Shown here piece by piece: positions 1 through 8,953 of a DNA stretch of 64,000 nucleotides. Made by a program: the position numbers and the translations under genes. Origin of the DNA: Streptomyces sp. cf386. Its GTDB lineage: Bacteria; Actinomycetota; Actinomycetes; Streptomycetales; Streptomycetaceae. Each line of letters starts with the position of its first letter. Position 1 is the stretch's first letter. The DNA is taken from positions 487,695 through 551,694 of the forward strand of contig NZ_FNHV01000006.1 of the NCBI RefSeq assembly GCF_900103585.1, in the 5' to 3' direction. The notes under the pieces are model-generated. The model was not told the origin of the DNA and made no database searches. It saw only the letters and a list, made by a program, of their open reading frames with translations.

Positions 1-2399
1 CCCTGCGGCACCGGCCGCAGTTCGTCGCCCAGCACGTACAGCCGGGTGTTGCGCAGCGGCCGGCCGATCGGGACGTACGCCCCGTCGAGGACGTCGCCGT
101 GGCGGACGTAGGCGTGGGTCACGTCGTCCGAGCACTCGGTCGGGCCGTACATGTTGACCAGCCCGATCGCCGGGTAGCGGGCGAACCAGCGGTCGCACAG
201 CTCGGGGGCGAGCGCCTCTCCGTTGGAGATCATCCAGCGCAGGCCGGGCAGCTTCGGGGCGTTGCCGGTGGTGTCCCAGGCGTCGAGCGTGGCGCGCAGC
301 AGGGAGGGGACCACCTCAAGGGTGGTCAGGCCCTCGTCGCCGATGACGCCGAACAGCGCGTCCGGGTCGGCCGCGGTCTCCCGGCTCACCACACGGATCC
401 GCCCGCCGACCAGCAGGGTGGTCAGGGTCTGCCACACCGTGATGTCGAAGGTCACCGGCGCGTTGTGCACCAGGCTGTCCGCGCGGGTCAGGGAGAGTTC
501 CTCGACCTTGGCCAGCAGGTGGTTGATCATGCCGCCGCGCTGCACCATCGCGCCCTTGGGCTTGCCCGTGGACCCGGAGGTGAAGATGACGTAGGCCAGG
601 TCCTGGGGACCGCCGACGACCGGCGGGAGGTCCTCCGGTGCGTCCTCGGCACCGTCCAGGACCAGCAGGTCGAGCCGGTGCCCGGCCTCCGCCGCCAGTC
701 GCTCCGCCAGTTCCCGGTTGGCCTCGTCGGCCAGCAGGCAGGTGGCCGAGCTGTCGGCGAGCAGCGCGGTCAGCCGGGCGTGCGGCGAGCGCGAGTCGAG
801 CGGCAGGAAGGCACGGCCGGAGCCCAGCACGCCCAGCTCGGCGACGACGAAGTCCCGCCCGGGCTCGACCAGCAGGGCCACCGGACCGGATCCGGTGAGC
901 CGTCGGGAGAGCGCGCCCGCCCGGCCGGTCAGTCGGGTGTAGGTCAGGCTGCCCGCGTCGTCGGTCACGGCCACGGCGTCCGGGCGCTCGGCGGCCCGGG
1001 CGCGTACCCGCTCGACGACGCCGAGGTACGGTTCGGGCCGCTCGGGGCCGGTGAGCACACGGGTGAGTCGGGTCTGCTCGCCGGGCGCCAGCAGGTCCAG
1101 GGCGCCGAGCCGGTCGTCGGCGCCGGCGGTCACGAAGCGGTCGAGCCAGGCGATGAACCGCTGGAGGTGGTCACGGGCCTCGGCGCGGTCGTAGCGGCTC
1201 TCGTTGGCGCTGAGGTCGACCCCGACGCCGGCCGCGCCCTTGTCGGCGACGGTGAACTCCAGGTCGTCCACCAGACCGGTGGAGGGGCTCTGCAGAACGG
1301 CCTCGCAGGAGCCGATGGTCAGCTTCTCGATCTGCGGCATCATGTTGAGGAACGGGCCGAACGGGCGCCGGTCGTCGCTGGCCAGCCCCATGCCGCGCCG
1401 TACCTTGCTGACCCGGTAGCGCTGGTGCTTGAGGGCGCCGGTGATCTCCTTGTGCGCGGCGGCGAGCAGTTCGCCCCGGGTCGTCCGTGGCCCGATCCGC
1501 AGCCGCAGCGGCAGGTAGTTGACGACCATGCCGGGGATGTTCTGCAGGGTGCCGCCCACGCGGGCGGTGACCGGCAGCGACAGCATGACGTCGTCCGCCC
1601 CGGTCATCCGCTGGGTGTAGGCGCCCAGCGCGGCGACCAGCACGGTCTGCCAGGTCACCCGGGCGTCCCAGGCCACGGTCCGCAGCCGCTCGGCGAGGTC
1701 GTCGGCGAGGACGGTCCCCTCGCGCAGGAACGACTGGGCCGGCTCGGCGTCCCGCCGGGCCAGGGTCAGCGGTTCGGGGGCGTCGGCGAAGTGGTCCGTC
1801 CAGTAGGCCCGGTCGCGCTCCTGGCGCGGGGAGTCGCCGTAGGCGGCCTCGGCCTCGATCAGGGTGCTCAGCGGGGCGAAGCGCCCCTCGTCGAGGGAGG
1901 TGCCCGCGGTCATCGCCTCGTAGATGGCGGACAGCCGCTGCCAGTAGATGACGTAGCTGAAGCCGTCGGACGCCAGGTGGTGGTTGAGCAGGCAGAAGAT
2001 CGTGCGGTCCGCGGCGAGCGTGAACACGCTGAACCGGAACAGGGGCGCGTCGCCGCCCACCGTGAAGGGCACCCGCAGGTCCGCCCGGATGGCTTCGTTG
2101 GCGGCGGCGACGGGGTCGGCGGCGCCGCTGACGTCGGTGACGGTCAGCGGCAGCTCGGCGAGGTCCTCGACGACCTGGCGGGGCTCGCCGTCGACCTCGA
2201 AGAAGCGGGCCCGCAGGCACTCCGACTCCTCGGCGAGCCGGGCCAGCGCCGCGGTGAACCGCTCGCGGTCCAGCGGGCCCTGGATGTCCCAGTAGATCGC
2301 GGTGTTGTACGTGGCACCGCCGCCGGTGAGCTTCTCGTCGAACCAGATGTCCTTCTGGCCAGCGGTGAGCGGCAGGCCGGCCGTCGGCACACGCTTCAT
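1..2399 (-). CDS. Nonribosomal peptide synthetase, N-terminal C-A part (cut by window edge)
   Basis: An open frame from ATG at 2399 runs leftward without a stop to the window edge, about 799 codons. GAGGGG lies 6 bases before the ATG. The condensation domain (residues ~8-420) keeps HHLASDG near residue 138. An adenylation domain follows from ~445, with FTSGSTGKPKGAM near 600 and NMYGPTECSDD near 750. The A4 region reads FDITVW, so the first pocket residues are D, I and W; I do not assign a substrate. Starting with a C domain, and lying directly after acyl-forming polyketide genes, suggests a starter condensation domain that N-acylates the first amino acid. The carrier protein and later modules lie outside the window. 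Its own SARP-like promoter sits at 2547-2591. Confidence 0.93.
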   Translation of the reverse strand, partial: MKRVPTAGLPLTAGQKDIWFDEKLTGGGATYNTAIYWDIQGPLDRERFTAALARLAEESECLRARFFEVDGEPRQVVEDLAELPLTVTDVSGAADPVAAANEAIRADLRVPFTVGGDAPLFRFSVFTLAADRTIFCLLNHHLASDGFSYVIYWQRLSAIYEAMTAGTSLDEGRFAPLSTLIEAEAAYGDSPRQERDRAYWTDHFADAPEPLTLARRDAEPAQSFLREGTVLADDLAERLRTVAWDARVTWQTVLVAALGAYTQRMTGADDVMLSLPVTARVGGTLQNIPGMVVNYLPLRLRIGPRTTRGELLAAAHKEITGALKHQRYRVSKVRRGMGLASDDRRPFGPFLNMMPQIEKLTIGSCEAVLQSPSTGLVDDLEFTVADKGAAGVGVDLSANESRYDRAEARDHLQRFIAWLDRFVTAGADDRLGALDLLAPGEQTRLTRVLTGPERPEPYLGVVERVRARAAERPDAVAVTDDAGSLTYTRLTGRAGALSRRLTGSGPVALLVEPGRDFVVAELGVLGSGRAFLPLDSRSPHARLTALLADSSATCLLADEANRELAERLAAEAGHRLDLLVLDGAEDAPEDLPPVVGGPQDLAYVIFTSGSTGKPKGAMVQRGGMINHLLAKVEELSLTRADSLVHNAPVTFDITVWQTLTTLLVGGRIRVVSRETAADPDALFGVIGDEGLTTLEVVPSLLRATLDAWDTTGNAPKLPGLRWMISNGEALAPELCDRWFARYPAIGLVNMYGPTECSDDVTHAYVRHGDVLDGAYVPIGRPLRNTRLYVLGDELRPVPQ

Positions 2400-2546
2400 T
2401 GCAATCCCCTCGGAAAGGTTCACCAGGTCCATGCAGCCGTCCCGGCCGTCGCAGCGCGATCAGCACTCGGCGCTCAAGGGCCCCGGGCCACGCATGAAGC
2501 GCTGCCTCCGCCGGCTGTCCGGAGCCGGCGGGGCAGCGTCGTGAAT

Positions 2547-2591
2547 CGATGGTGGTCGAGCGCGCTGACAGCGCACTGACCGAGAACTGAC
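2547..2591 (-). promoter_or_regulatory. SARP-type promoter 1 (three CTGAC repeats at 11-bp spacing)
   Basis: CTGAC (GTCAG on the transcribed minus strand) occurs at 2565-2569, 2576-2580 and 2587-2591, exactly 11 bp apart. Twelve bases after the last repeat the minus strand reads CATCGA, a possible -10. The same layout recurs at 6732-6777 and 20749-20783. Direct repeats at 11-bp spacing next to a weak -10 are the known layout of SARP binding sites. It would drive the NRPS starting at 2399. Confidence 0.65.
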
Positions 2592-2607
2592 GGTTGCCGC
2601 GGCCCGG

Positions 2608-3315
2608 TCAGCCGCAGCCGCCCGCGTGGCCGTCGTCGGCCGAGCGGCCGATGCCGACCGCGCCGGCCGTGGCGGGGGCCAGGGACGTCGCGGAGGGCGC
2701 CTTGGTGCGCAGGTGTTCCACGAAGGCGTCGAGCCGGTCGAGCCCCCAGTAGCGGGTGAAGCCCTGCACGAAGAACGGCACTCCGAAGACGCCGTCCTTG
2801 CAGACCTCCATCAGGATGTCCGCGCCCCGCTCGCGCAGTTCGGGGTCTTCATGGGCGCGGGAGATCACCTCGGGGTGGATCCCCAGCTCGCGGCCGATGT
2901 CCGCGATGGTCGCCGGGTCGCAGATGTTGCGCCCCTCGCCGAACCGGGCCCGGTAGACCGCGGCGATGTAGTCGTGTCCCCGGCCCTCCCCGGCCGCCAC
3001 CAGGTATCCCAGGTGCGGGACCTCCCAGACCGGATCGACGTCCACGGGCCAGTTCACGGTGATGCCACGGGACTTGGTGATCCGGCCGACGTCCTGCAGG
3101 ACGTACCGGTTCTTCTCCCTCGACATCTCCGAGTACGGGAACCGTCCGCCGCGCTCTAGCAGCAGCTGCGCGCTGCTGTCGTCCGGTTCGAAGAACGGCA
3201 GCCACTCCAGCCGTTCCACCAGGTCCTTGTGATGCTCCATCAGGTCCTGGTACGCCAGCCAGGAGTACGGGCTGCGCAGCGAGAAGTAGAAGCGCGGGGT
3301 CTTGTTCTTGGGCAT
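2608..3315 (-). CDS. DsbA-family / 2-hydroxychromene-2-carboxylate isomerase-like protein
   Basis: A 235-residue protein of the thioredoxin-like DsbA/HCCA-isomerase family. The N-terminal strand is followed by LRSPYSW, where the usual CxxC is replaced by SPYS, as in glutathione-dependent isomerases. The family's second conserved motif reads GVFGVPFFV. It starts 16 bases after the ketoreductase and ends the acyl-forming operon. In cinnamoyl-lipopeptide clusters a related isomerase is proposed to set a cis double bond in the ACP-bound polyene so that it can close into a benzene ring. That role here is inferred from context. The partner phytoene-dehydrogenase-like enzyme is not in the window. 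The C-terminal tail is Gly/Ala-rich. Confidence 0.82.
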   Translation of the reverse strand: MPKNKTPRFYFSLRSPYSWLAYQDLMEHHKDLVERLEWLPFFEPDDSSAQLLLERGGRFPYSEMSREKNRYVLQDVGRITKSRGITVNWPVDVDPVWEVPHLGYLVAAGEGRGHDYIAAVYRARFGEGRNICDPATIADIGRELGIHPEVISRAHEDPELRERGADILMEVCKDGVFGVPFFVQGFTRYWGLDRLDAFVEHLRTKAPSATSLAPATAGAVGIGRSADDGHAGGCG

Positions 3316-3331
3316 GCTGCTCCTTAACGGG

Positions 3332-4078
3332 TCAGACGACGAGTCCGCCGTCGACGCCGAAGACCTGTCCGGTGATGTACGCGGCGCGGTCGGAGACCAG
3401 GAACGACACCAGGTCCGCCACCTCCCGGGGGTGGCCGAGACGGCCGAGCGGAATGCGCTCGGTCATCTTCTGGGTGTGCTCCGGCGCCAGCCCGGAGAGC
3501 ATGTCGGTGTCGATGAAGCCCGGCGCCACGGCGTTGACGCGCACGCCGTAGCGCCCGGACTCCTTGGCCAGCGCCTTGCTGAAGCCGATGATCCCGGCCT
3601 TGGACGCCGAGTAGTTCGTCTGCGTCGCGTTGCCGTACACCCCCGCGACGGACGACAGCGTGACGACGCTGCCGGCCCGGCGCTTCATCATGGAGAACAC
3701 GGCGGCCTTGCACAGGTGGTAGGTGCCGTCCAGGTTGGTGCGCAGTACGGCGTCCCAGTCGTCCTCGGGCAGCATCACCAGCGGGTTGTCGCGGACGATG
3801 CCGGCGCACGAGACCGCCGCGTGCAGCGGGCCGAGCGCGTCCTCCGCGCCGCGGACGAAGTCCCGTACGGCGCGGGAGTCGGCGACGTCGACGCGGGCGG
3901 TGAACACGCCCGCGCCCTCCTTCTCGGCCTCCTGGGCGGCGGACAGCGCCGCCTCCTCGTCGGACCGGTAGCAGAACGCGACGTCGAAGCCGTCCCGCGC
4001 GAGTGCGGTGACCACATGCCGCCCGATGCCCCGGGAACCCCCGGTCACCAGCGCCACCCTGCGGGCGTTCGTCTCCAC
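3332..4078 (-). CDS. 3-oxoacyl-ACP reductase (FabG-like SDR) of the type II PKS operon
   Basis: A classical short-chain dehydrogenase of 248 residues. It has the NADPH-binding GGSRGIGR at residues 13-20, the catalytic Ser143, and Tyr156 and Lys160 in NYSASK, plus the C-terminal YITGQVFGVDGG typical of FabG proteins. The GTG start follows directly on the TGA of the chain-length factor, so the two are probably translationally coupled. It would reduce beta-keto groups on the neighbouring acyl carrier protein during polyene assembly. Dehydratase and enoyl-reductase genes are not visible in this operon and may lie left of the window. Confidence 0.92.
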   Translation of the reverse strand: METNARRVALVTGGSRGIGRHVVTALARDGFDVAFCYRSDEEAALSAAQEAEKEGAGVFTARVDVADSRAVRDFVRGAEDALGPLHAAVSCAGIVRDNPLVMLPEDDWDAVLRTNLDGTYHLCKAAVFSMMKRRAGSVVTLSSVAGVYGNATQTNYSASKAGIIGFSKALAKESGRYGVRVNAVAPGFIDTDMLSGLAPEHTQKMTERIPLGRLGHPREVADLVSFLVSDRAAYITGQVFGVDGGLVV

Positions 4079-5179
4079 TCAGCTCTCCTCGTTCGTCGCG
4101 GCGGCGAGCAGCGCGCAGCCGGCCGTGCCGTCCCGGTCGACCGCCGTCACGAGGGCGAGCGCGCCGGATGGGGTCTCCTCGTCGTCGAGCAGTGACAGCA
4201 CCGCCGCGAGCTGCAGGCTCGCGGTCGCCGCCGAGGTGTCGCCCAGCAGCGCACGGCTGCCGAGCAGGTCGAACTCGGCCGAGCCGAGCACGTCCCCGAT
4301 CGCGGCCTCCTCGACGCCGGCCAGCTGCCCGCCCGTCTCGGCCGGGGCCACCACACGCACGTCCCCGGCCCGCGCACCCGCCTGCTTCAGGGCGTCGCGC
4401 ACGCACTCCGCCAAGGCCCCGCGGGCCTCGGACGGTTCGGCGAAGGCACGGAACCGGGTGGTCAGCAGACGGGCTCGCACCCGCCGGCCGGCCGCCCGGG
4501 CGTCGGTCGCGGTCTCCAGGAGGAACACCGCGCCGCCCTCGCCCAGCGGGGACGTCCGGTCGTCGCCGTCCCGGCCGTGCCACTCCAGCCACGCGCGCTG
4601 CTCGGAGTACTCCTCGGCCGCCCCGCACAGCACCCGTGCGCAGTGGCCGCCGCGATGCAGCCGGGTGGCGTAGCTCAGCGCGGTCAGGCCGGTCAGGCGG
4701 CCGCCGGCGATGGTGGTGTTCGGTCCCTTGATGCCGTGCCAGATGGCGCTCTGCCCGGCGGCCCGGTTCATCACCGTGTTCGGGAAGCGGGCCGGGTCGA
4801 CGTGGTACGGGCGCTCCCCCACGAGTGAGTCGCGGGTGAAGTCCATGATGCTCTGCACGCTGCCCGAGCCGGTGCCCAGCACCAGCCCGGTCTCCTCGGG
4901 CCGGGACGTCAACTCCGGTCCGCCGTCGGCCAGCAGCAGTCCGACGGCGGTCACCGCGATGCCGGTGACCCGGTCCATGGTGCGGGTGCCCTTGCGGCCG
5001 ATGTGGTCGGCGGCGTTGAAGTCCGGCACGAGCGCGCCCTCGGTGAACGGTCCTGGGAAGGCCGCCCGGTCGAGTGCGCCGATCGCGCTGCGGCCGGCCC
5101 GGACGCCCGTGCGGAAGGGCTCGCTGCCCACGCCGTACGGGGACACCGCCGACCAGGTGGAGAAGACCAGTGCGGACAT
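4079..5179 (-). CDS. Ketosynthase beta / chain-length factor
   Basis: A 366-residue ketosynthase-fold protein whose active-site cysteine is missing. The region aligned with the TAC nucleophile of its neighbour reads TIAGGRLTG, with glycine near residue 159. The catalytic histidine motifs are also absent. This is the pattern of chain-length factors, which pair with an active ketosynthase and set the number of extensions. ATG at 5179 overlaps the TGA of the upstream ketosynthase by one base, as expected for subunits made in equal amounts. Its divergence from aromatic-type factors and its FabG/isomerase neighbours favour a highly reducing type II PKS. Confidence 0.9.
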   Translation of the reverse strand: MSALVFSTWSAVSPYGVGSEPFRTGVRAGRSAIGALDRAAFPGPFTEGALVPDFNAADHIGRKGTRTMDRVTGIAVTAVGLLLADGGPELTSRPEETGLVLGTGSGSVQSIMDFTRDSLVGERPYHVDPARFPNTVMNRAAGQSAIWHGIKGPNTTIAGGRLTGLTALSYATRLHRGGHCARVLCGAAEEYSEQRAWLEWHGRDGDDRTSPLGEGGAVFLLETATDARAAGRRVRARLLTTRFRAFAEPSEARGALAECVRDALKQAGARAGDVRVVAPAETGGQLAGVEEAAIGDVLGSAEFDLLGSRALLGDTSAATASLQLAAVLSLLDDEETPSGALALVTAVDRDGTAGCALLAAATNEES

Positions 5180-6411
5180 CAGGCGGCCTCCCGGTGCCGG
5201 CCCAGGATGAGCACGGCGTTGTTGCCCGCGAAGGCGAGCGCGTTGTTCTGCACCACGGTCAGCTCGGCGGGACGCGCCTCGTTGGGCACACAGTCAAGAC
5301 CGCAGTCCGGGTCGGTCTCCCGGTGGTTGATGGTGGGCGGGATGAAACCCTCGGCGATGGCCAGGGCGCAGGCGGCCGAGCCGAGGGCGCTGGCGGCGCC
5401 CATGCTGTGCCCGACCATCGACTTGATGGACACGGTGGGCGGCGGGGTGTCGAAGACCTGGCGGATGGCGCCCGCCTCGGTCACGTCGTTGGCCTTGGTG
5501 CCGGTGCCGTGGGCCGAGATGAAGTCGACGTCCGCCTCGGTGATCCCGGCGTTGCGGTGGGCCAGTGCCATGCAGCGGGCGAGGCTGTCCTGGTCGGGCG
5601 CGACGGGGTGGTGGGCGTCGCAGGTGAGCCCGTATCCGAGGACCTCGGCGTAGATGCGGGCGCCGCGGGCCCGGGCGGACTCCAGGCTCTCCATCATGAG
5701 GATGCCCGCGCCCTCGCCGGTGAGGATGCCCTTGCGGTCCCGGTCGAAGGGCTGGCACACCTCGGGGGCGATGGTGCCCAGCCGGTAGAAGCCGGCGAAG
5801 GTCTTGCGGCACACGGCGTCGGCTCCGCCGCACAGCGCCACGTCGACGTCGCCGGCCCGGATCGCGTCGTAGCCGCTGCCGATGGCGTAGTTGCCGGCCG
5901 CGCAGGCGGTGGGGATGGTCAGGGCCTCGACGTCGGTCAGGCCGAGTTCGCGGACGATGCTCGTGGAGAGCCTGCTCGCGTGGGCCCGTCGGGCGACCCC
6001 CGGGGTGAGGTGCTCCGGGCCCTTGTCGAGCTGTTCGCCGACCAGCAGGTCGAGGTCGCGGGACTCCGCGTCGGTGGTGCCGACCGACACCATGGTCCGC
6101 CGGCCGCGGAGTTCCTCCGCGTCGATCCCCGCGTCTGCGACGGCCATGTTGGCCGCCGCCACGGAGAACTGGGTCGCCCGGCCCAGTTCCTCCGGTTGGA
6201 ACGTGCGGATCCACTTCGCCGGGTCGAAGTCGGCGACCTCGCATCCGTAGGAGTGCGCGAAGCCGGTGGTGTCGAAGGCCGTGATGGGCTTGGCCCCGCT
6301 GCGCCCTGCCCGCAGCCCGGCCAGGAACTCCTCGGCTCCGAGGCCGATGCTGGTGACCAGGCCCAGTCCAGTGATCACCACCTGGCGCGGCCGCTGCTCG
6401 TTGTCGTACAC
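5179..6411 (-). CDS. Ketosynthase alpha (beta-ketoacyl-ACP synthase II type)
   Basis: Condensing enzyme of 410 residues from a GTG at 6411. GGAG lies upstream of this GTG, and the residues further upstream do not resemble the family. The catalytic triad is intact: Cys170 in PTACAAGNY, His301 in SAHGTGT and His335 in VGHSMG. It should carry out decarboxylative condensations on the acyl carrier protein encoded 55 bases upstream, as a dimer with the chain-length factor downstream. The set fits polyene or cinnamoyl side-chain synthesis for the adjacent NRPS; a housekeeping fatty-acid role is unlikely in this setting. Confidence 0.93.
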   Translation of the reverse strand: MYDNEQRPRQVVITGLGLVTSIGLGAEEFLAGLRAGRSGAKPITAFDTTGFAHSYGCEVADFDPAKWIRTFQPEELGRATQFSVAAANMAVADAGIDAEELRGRRTMVSVGTTDAESRDLDLLVGEQLDKGPEHLTPGVARRAHASRLSTSIVRELGLTDVEALTIPTACAAGNYAIGSGYDAIRAGDVDVALCGGADAVCRKTFAGFYRLGTIAPEVCQPFDRDRKGILTGEGAGILMMESLESARARGARIYAEVLGYGLTCDAHHPVAPDQDSLARCMALAHRNAGITEADVDFISAHGTGTKANDVTEAGAIRQVFDTPPPTVSIKSMVGHSMGAASALGSAACALAIAEGFIPPTINHRETDPDCGLDCVPNEARPAELTVVQNNALAFAGNNAVLILGRHREAA

Positions 6412-6466
6412 CCTGTACTCCAGTCCCTGACGCCCGGCGCGGGCGGCCCCGGCCGGGCAGCGCCTG

Positions 6467-6727
6467 CTACTTGGCGGCCACGGCCTCGTCGACGACGGTG
6501 ACCACGGCGTCGAGATTGACCATGCGGGACAGCACGCTCTGGTCGAGGTCGATCCCGTACGTGCGCTCAAGGGTGGAGAGGATCTCGATGGCGCCCATCG
6601 AGTCGGCCTCGTGGTCCTCCTTGAACCGGCTGGTGCCGGTCATGTCGTCCGGCTCGATCTCGAGGATGTCGCAGATGATGCCCTTGATCTGGGCATACCG
6701 TTCGGCGCTGGTGGCTGCTGTAGTCAT
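6467..6727 (-). CDS. Acyl carrier protein
   Basis: An 86-residue acidic protein with the phosphopantetheine site at Ser43 in EADSMGAIE. The ATG at 6727 is preferred because upstream codons do not resemble the family. It is the first gene of the acyl-forming operon. The SARP-like promoter directly upstream places its -10 only four bases before the ATG, so the message may be leaderless. It would carry the growing chain for the ketosynthase pair and reductase and pass the acyl group to the NRPS. Confidence 0.92.
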   Translation of the reverse strand: MTTAATSAERYAQIKGIICDILEIEPDDMTGTSRFKEDHEADSMGAIEILSTLERTYGIDLDQSVLSRMVNLDAVVTVVDEAVAAK

Positions 6728-6731
6728 GCAG

Positions 6732-6777
6732 ACGATGCTGGAGCAAGCGGCTGACAGCCCACTGACCGCGAACTGAC
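6732..6777 (-). promoter_or_regulatory. SARP-type promoter 2 (upstream of acyl carrier protein)
   Basis: CTGAC occurs at 6751-6755, 6762-6766 and 6773-6777, again 11 bp apart. On the minus strand the last GTCAGC is followed, after 12 bases, by CATCGT (6737-6732), a likely -10, then four bases and the ATG. The 29-bp core closely matches promoter 1. It would control the ACP-ketosynthase-reductase-isomerase operon. Confidence 0.7.
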
Positions 6778-6806
6778 GCGGGGACACGGGGGTGTTGTGC
6801 GGCGGT

Positions 6807-7772
6807 TCAGCCTGTTGTGAGGAAGCGCTGGACCTCGCGGAAGTCCTCGGGGTGGGCGACCATCCAGGACCAGAAGCGCGGGATGGTGCGGGCGTAGTCG
6901 CAGTAGTAGCGGCGCAGGTTCTCCAGCAGGGTCACCAGGGTCGCCCGGCTGAGCGATCCGGTGCGCCACACGAGCAGCATCTCGCAGTGGTGGGCACCCG
7001 CGACCGGGACGAGACTGACGTCCTTGGTGGCACCGGTCGGTACGGTCAGCGCGGCCACCTTGGCATCGCGGACCCAGCTCATCGCCTCGTGATGTCCGCG
7101 GACCCGGTGCACCGCGGCGGGCCGGCCCTCGACGAGGTCGGCGAAGGCGGCTTCCTCGTGGTCGTGGAACCAGTGGCCGCGCGCGTAGCGAACCCAGTCG
7201 AGGGAACCCACCTCGGCGGGGCCGACGGGCCCCTGTTCGGCCAGCGGGTGGCCGGGCGGCACCGCCAGCCATACCGGCTCGCGGACCACAACCGCCGTAC
7301 TGAGAGGCATTTTTGTGAGGTCGGCCGGCTCACGGTCCGGCGAACTGGGCACCAGCGCCAGGGTGAGCAGCCCCTCGGCGACCGCGCTCATCGCGTCGGC
7401 CGGATCCACCGTCTCGGTCTGCACCTCGACAGCGGGCAGGCTCGCGGCGATCGCGTCCCTGAGGGTGGGCGGCGTCCACTCCACGTTCCCGACGCGCAGC
7501 GTCTCGGTGTTCTGCGCGGCCACCTCGGCGATGAGGGCGTCACCGCGCCGGGCCAGATCGACGAGCATCGGGATCAGCCGTTCGCCGAGCGGGGTGGGCA
7601 CCACACCGCTGTGCGACCGGACGAACAGCTCCCCTCCGAACTCGCGCTCCAGGCGGCGCAGTTGGGACGAGAGAGCGGGCTGCGGAAGATTGAGCTGGGT
7701 CGCGGCCGACGAAATGCTCCCGGCGCTTGCGATGGCGGCTACGAGTCGGGCATGCCGTAACTCGACGCGCAT
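6807..7772 (-). CDS. LysR-family transcriptional regulator
   Basis: A 321-residue LysR regulator with ATG at 7772. The N-terminal winged helix-turn-helix contains GSISSAATQLNLPQPALSSQ, followed by the linker helix and an effector-binding domain with the VWLAVPPGHPLAEQGP pattern. It faces the SARP gene tail (155-base gap) and lies just beyond the ACP promoter. It is probably a cluster-situated regulator; neither ligand nor target can be read from the sequence. The gap upstream of its start is unusually AT-rich for this window and probably holds its promoter. Confidence 0.92.
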   Translation of the reverse strand: MRVELRHARLVAAIASAGSISSAATQLNLPQPALSSQLRRLEREFGGELFVRSHSGVVPTPLGERLIPMLVDLARRGDALIAEVAAQNTETLRVGNVEWTPPTLRDAIAASLPAVEVQTETVDPADAMSAVAEGLLTLALVPSSPDREPADLTKMPLSTAVVVREPVWLAVPPGHPLAEQGPVGPAEVGSLDWVRYARGHWFHDHEEAAFADLVEGRPAAVHRVRGHHEAMSWVRDAKVAALTVPTGATKDVSLVPVAGAHHCEMLLVWRTGSLSRATLVTLLENLRRYYCDYARTIPRFWSWMVAHPEDFREVQRFLTTG

Positions 7773-7927
7773 TGCGGACCCAACTCCCCGTTCCCCCGGA
7801 CACAAGCGATCATGCATCTGCCCCATTGCGAGGGCACAGACGCTAATCACCGTAACACCAACGTAATTGAATCACGGTGGTCGCAGGGTGTCGGGGGAAT
7901 TACCGGCTCCGGTCGGCCGAGGGCGGG

Positions 7928-8716
7928 TCAGCCGACGAGACTCAGGGAGCCGTGGGGGCGTCCGAGAACGTCGTCCTGATGGAGGATGGCCTGGTACACC
8001 GCGTGCAGGGAACGTCCCGGCTCCACTCCCAGGTCCTCGGCCAGGCGCCGGCGCGCCTGATGGAACACGTCGAGCGCCTCGGTCTGCCGGCCTTCGCGGT
8101 ACAGGGCCAGCATCAGCAGTTCGCTGAGCCGTTCGCGGCCGGGATGTTCGGTGGCCAGCAGACGCAGCTCCGGCACCGGCACGCGCTCCACGCCGACCGC
8201 CAGTCTCGCGGTGACCCAGTCCTCGTATGCGGTGAGCCGGCGCTCCTCCAGGCGCACCGAAGCGGTCCGGCACCGGAATCCCTCGCTGACGTCCAGCAGG
8301 GCCGCGCCCCGCCACATGGCCAGCGCCTGCTCCAGTGTGCGCGCCGCCGCCGCGGGATCCCGATCCAGCAGGGCGGCGCCCTGGTCGGCGAGGGCCACGA
8401 AGCGGTGGGCGTCGACCGATTCGGGTACGACGTCCAGCAGATAGCCGGTGCCCACGGTGCGCACCAGATCCCGGCCGTCCCTCCCGGCCACCGACGCCAG
8501 GAGCTTGCGCAGCCGGGTCACGTTGGCCTGCAGGGCGTTCTTGGCGTTCGAGATGCTCTCGTCGCCCCACAGCTCGTCGACGAGCTGGTCGAACGGAACG
8601 GGCTGGCGCGGGGCCAGGGCCAGCAGGGCGAGCACCGAGCTCACCCGCTTCGATGTCACGCCCCAACTCCGGGTGTCCCGGGTGAGCAAAAGTGAACCAA
8701 GTATGTGGATCTCCAC
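7928..8716 (-). CDS. SARP-family pathway activator (AfsR/DnrI/RedD type)
   Basis: A 262-residue activator. The N-terminal OmpR-like winged helix (~1-95; includes LVDELWGDESISNAKNALQ and a YLLDV end) is followed by a bacterial transcriptional activation domain (~100-250; LLDVSEGFRCRTASVRLEE and EALDVFHQARRRLAEDLGVEPG). GTG at 8716 has GGGGG nine bases upstream; in-frame starts further upstream look less likely. It ends at the BTAD domain with no ATPase extension, so it is a small pathway-specific SARP. The three CTGAC-repeat promoters in this cluster are its natural candidate targets. Confidence 0.92.
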   Translation of the reverse strand: MEIHILGSLLLTRDTRSWGVTSKRVSSVLALLALAPRQPVPFDQLVDELWGDESISNAKNALQANVTRLRKLLASVAGRDGRDLVRTVGTGYLLDVVPESVDAHRFVALADQGAALLDRDPAAAARTLEQALAMWRGAALLDVSEGFRCRTASVRLEERRLTAYEDWVTARLAVGVERVPVPELRLLATEHPGRERLSELLMLALYREGRQTEALDVFHQARRRLAEDLGVEPGRSLHAVYQAILHQDDVLGRPHGSLSLVG

Positions 8717-8858
8717 GATTCGTAACCCCCGTCTTCGTCTGATCCACATCCTTTCCCGCGCCACGACGGATGAGAAATATCAAACTCTCCGGTTGGCCAT
8801 ACCTGGCAGATATGACCGAGGAATCAGCCATTCCGGAATTGTTTCTGCGCCAGAAATG

Positions 8859-8893
8859 ATGCTGGGCCGCTCAGGGTGTGAGCGGCCCAGCAT
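8859..8893 (-). terminator. Hairpin, probable terminator of the MMPL gene
   Basis: A perfect 14-bp inverted repeat (8859-8872 and 8880-8893) with a 7-base loop lies 60 bases beyond the MMPL stop codon. There is no strong U tract. Confidence 0.6.
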
Positions 8894-8953
8894 CTGGCCT
8901 TCCCGGGGGAATAGAAGGCCGTTTCGCGCGGCTGCCGGAACGGCAGCCGTGGT

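Noticed and set aside
99..2579. Long plus-strand open frame opposite the first NRPS
   Set aside because: Antisense to a clear C-A NRPS. Its translation is low-complexity Gly/Val/Arg, as expected from high third-position GC.
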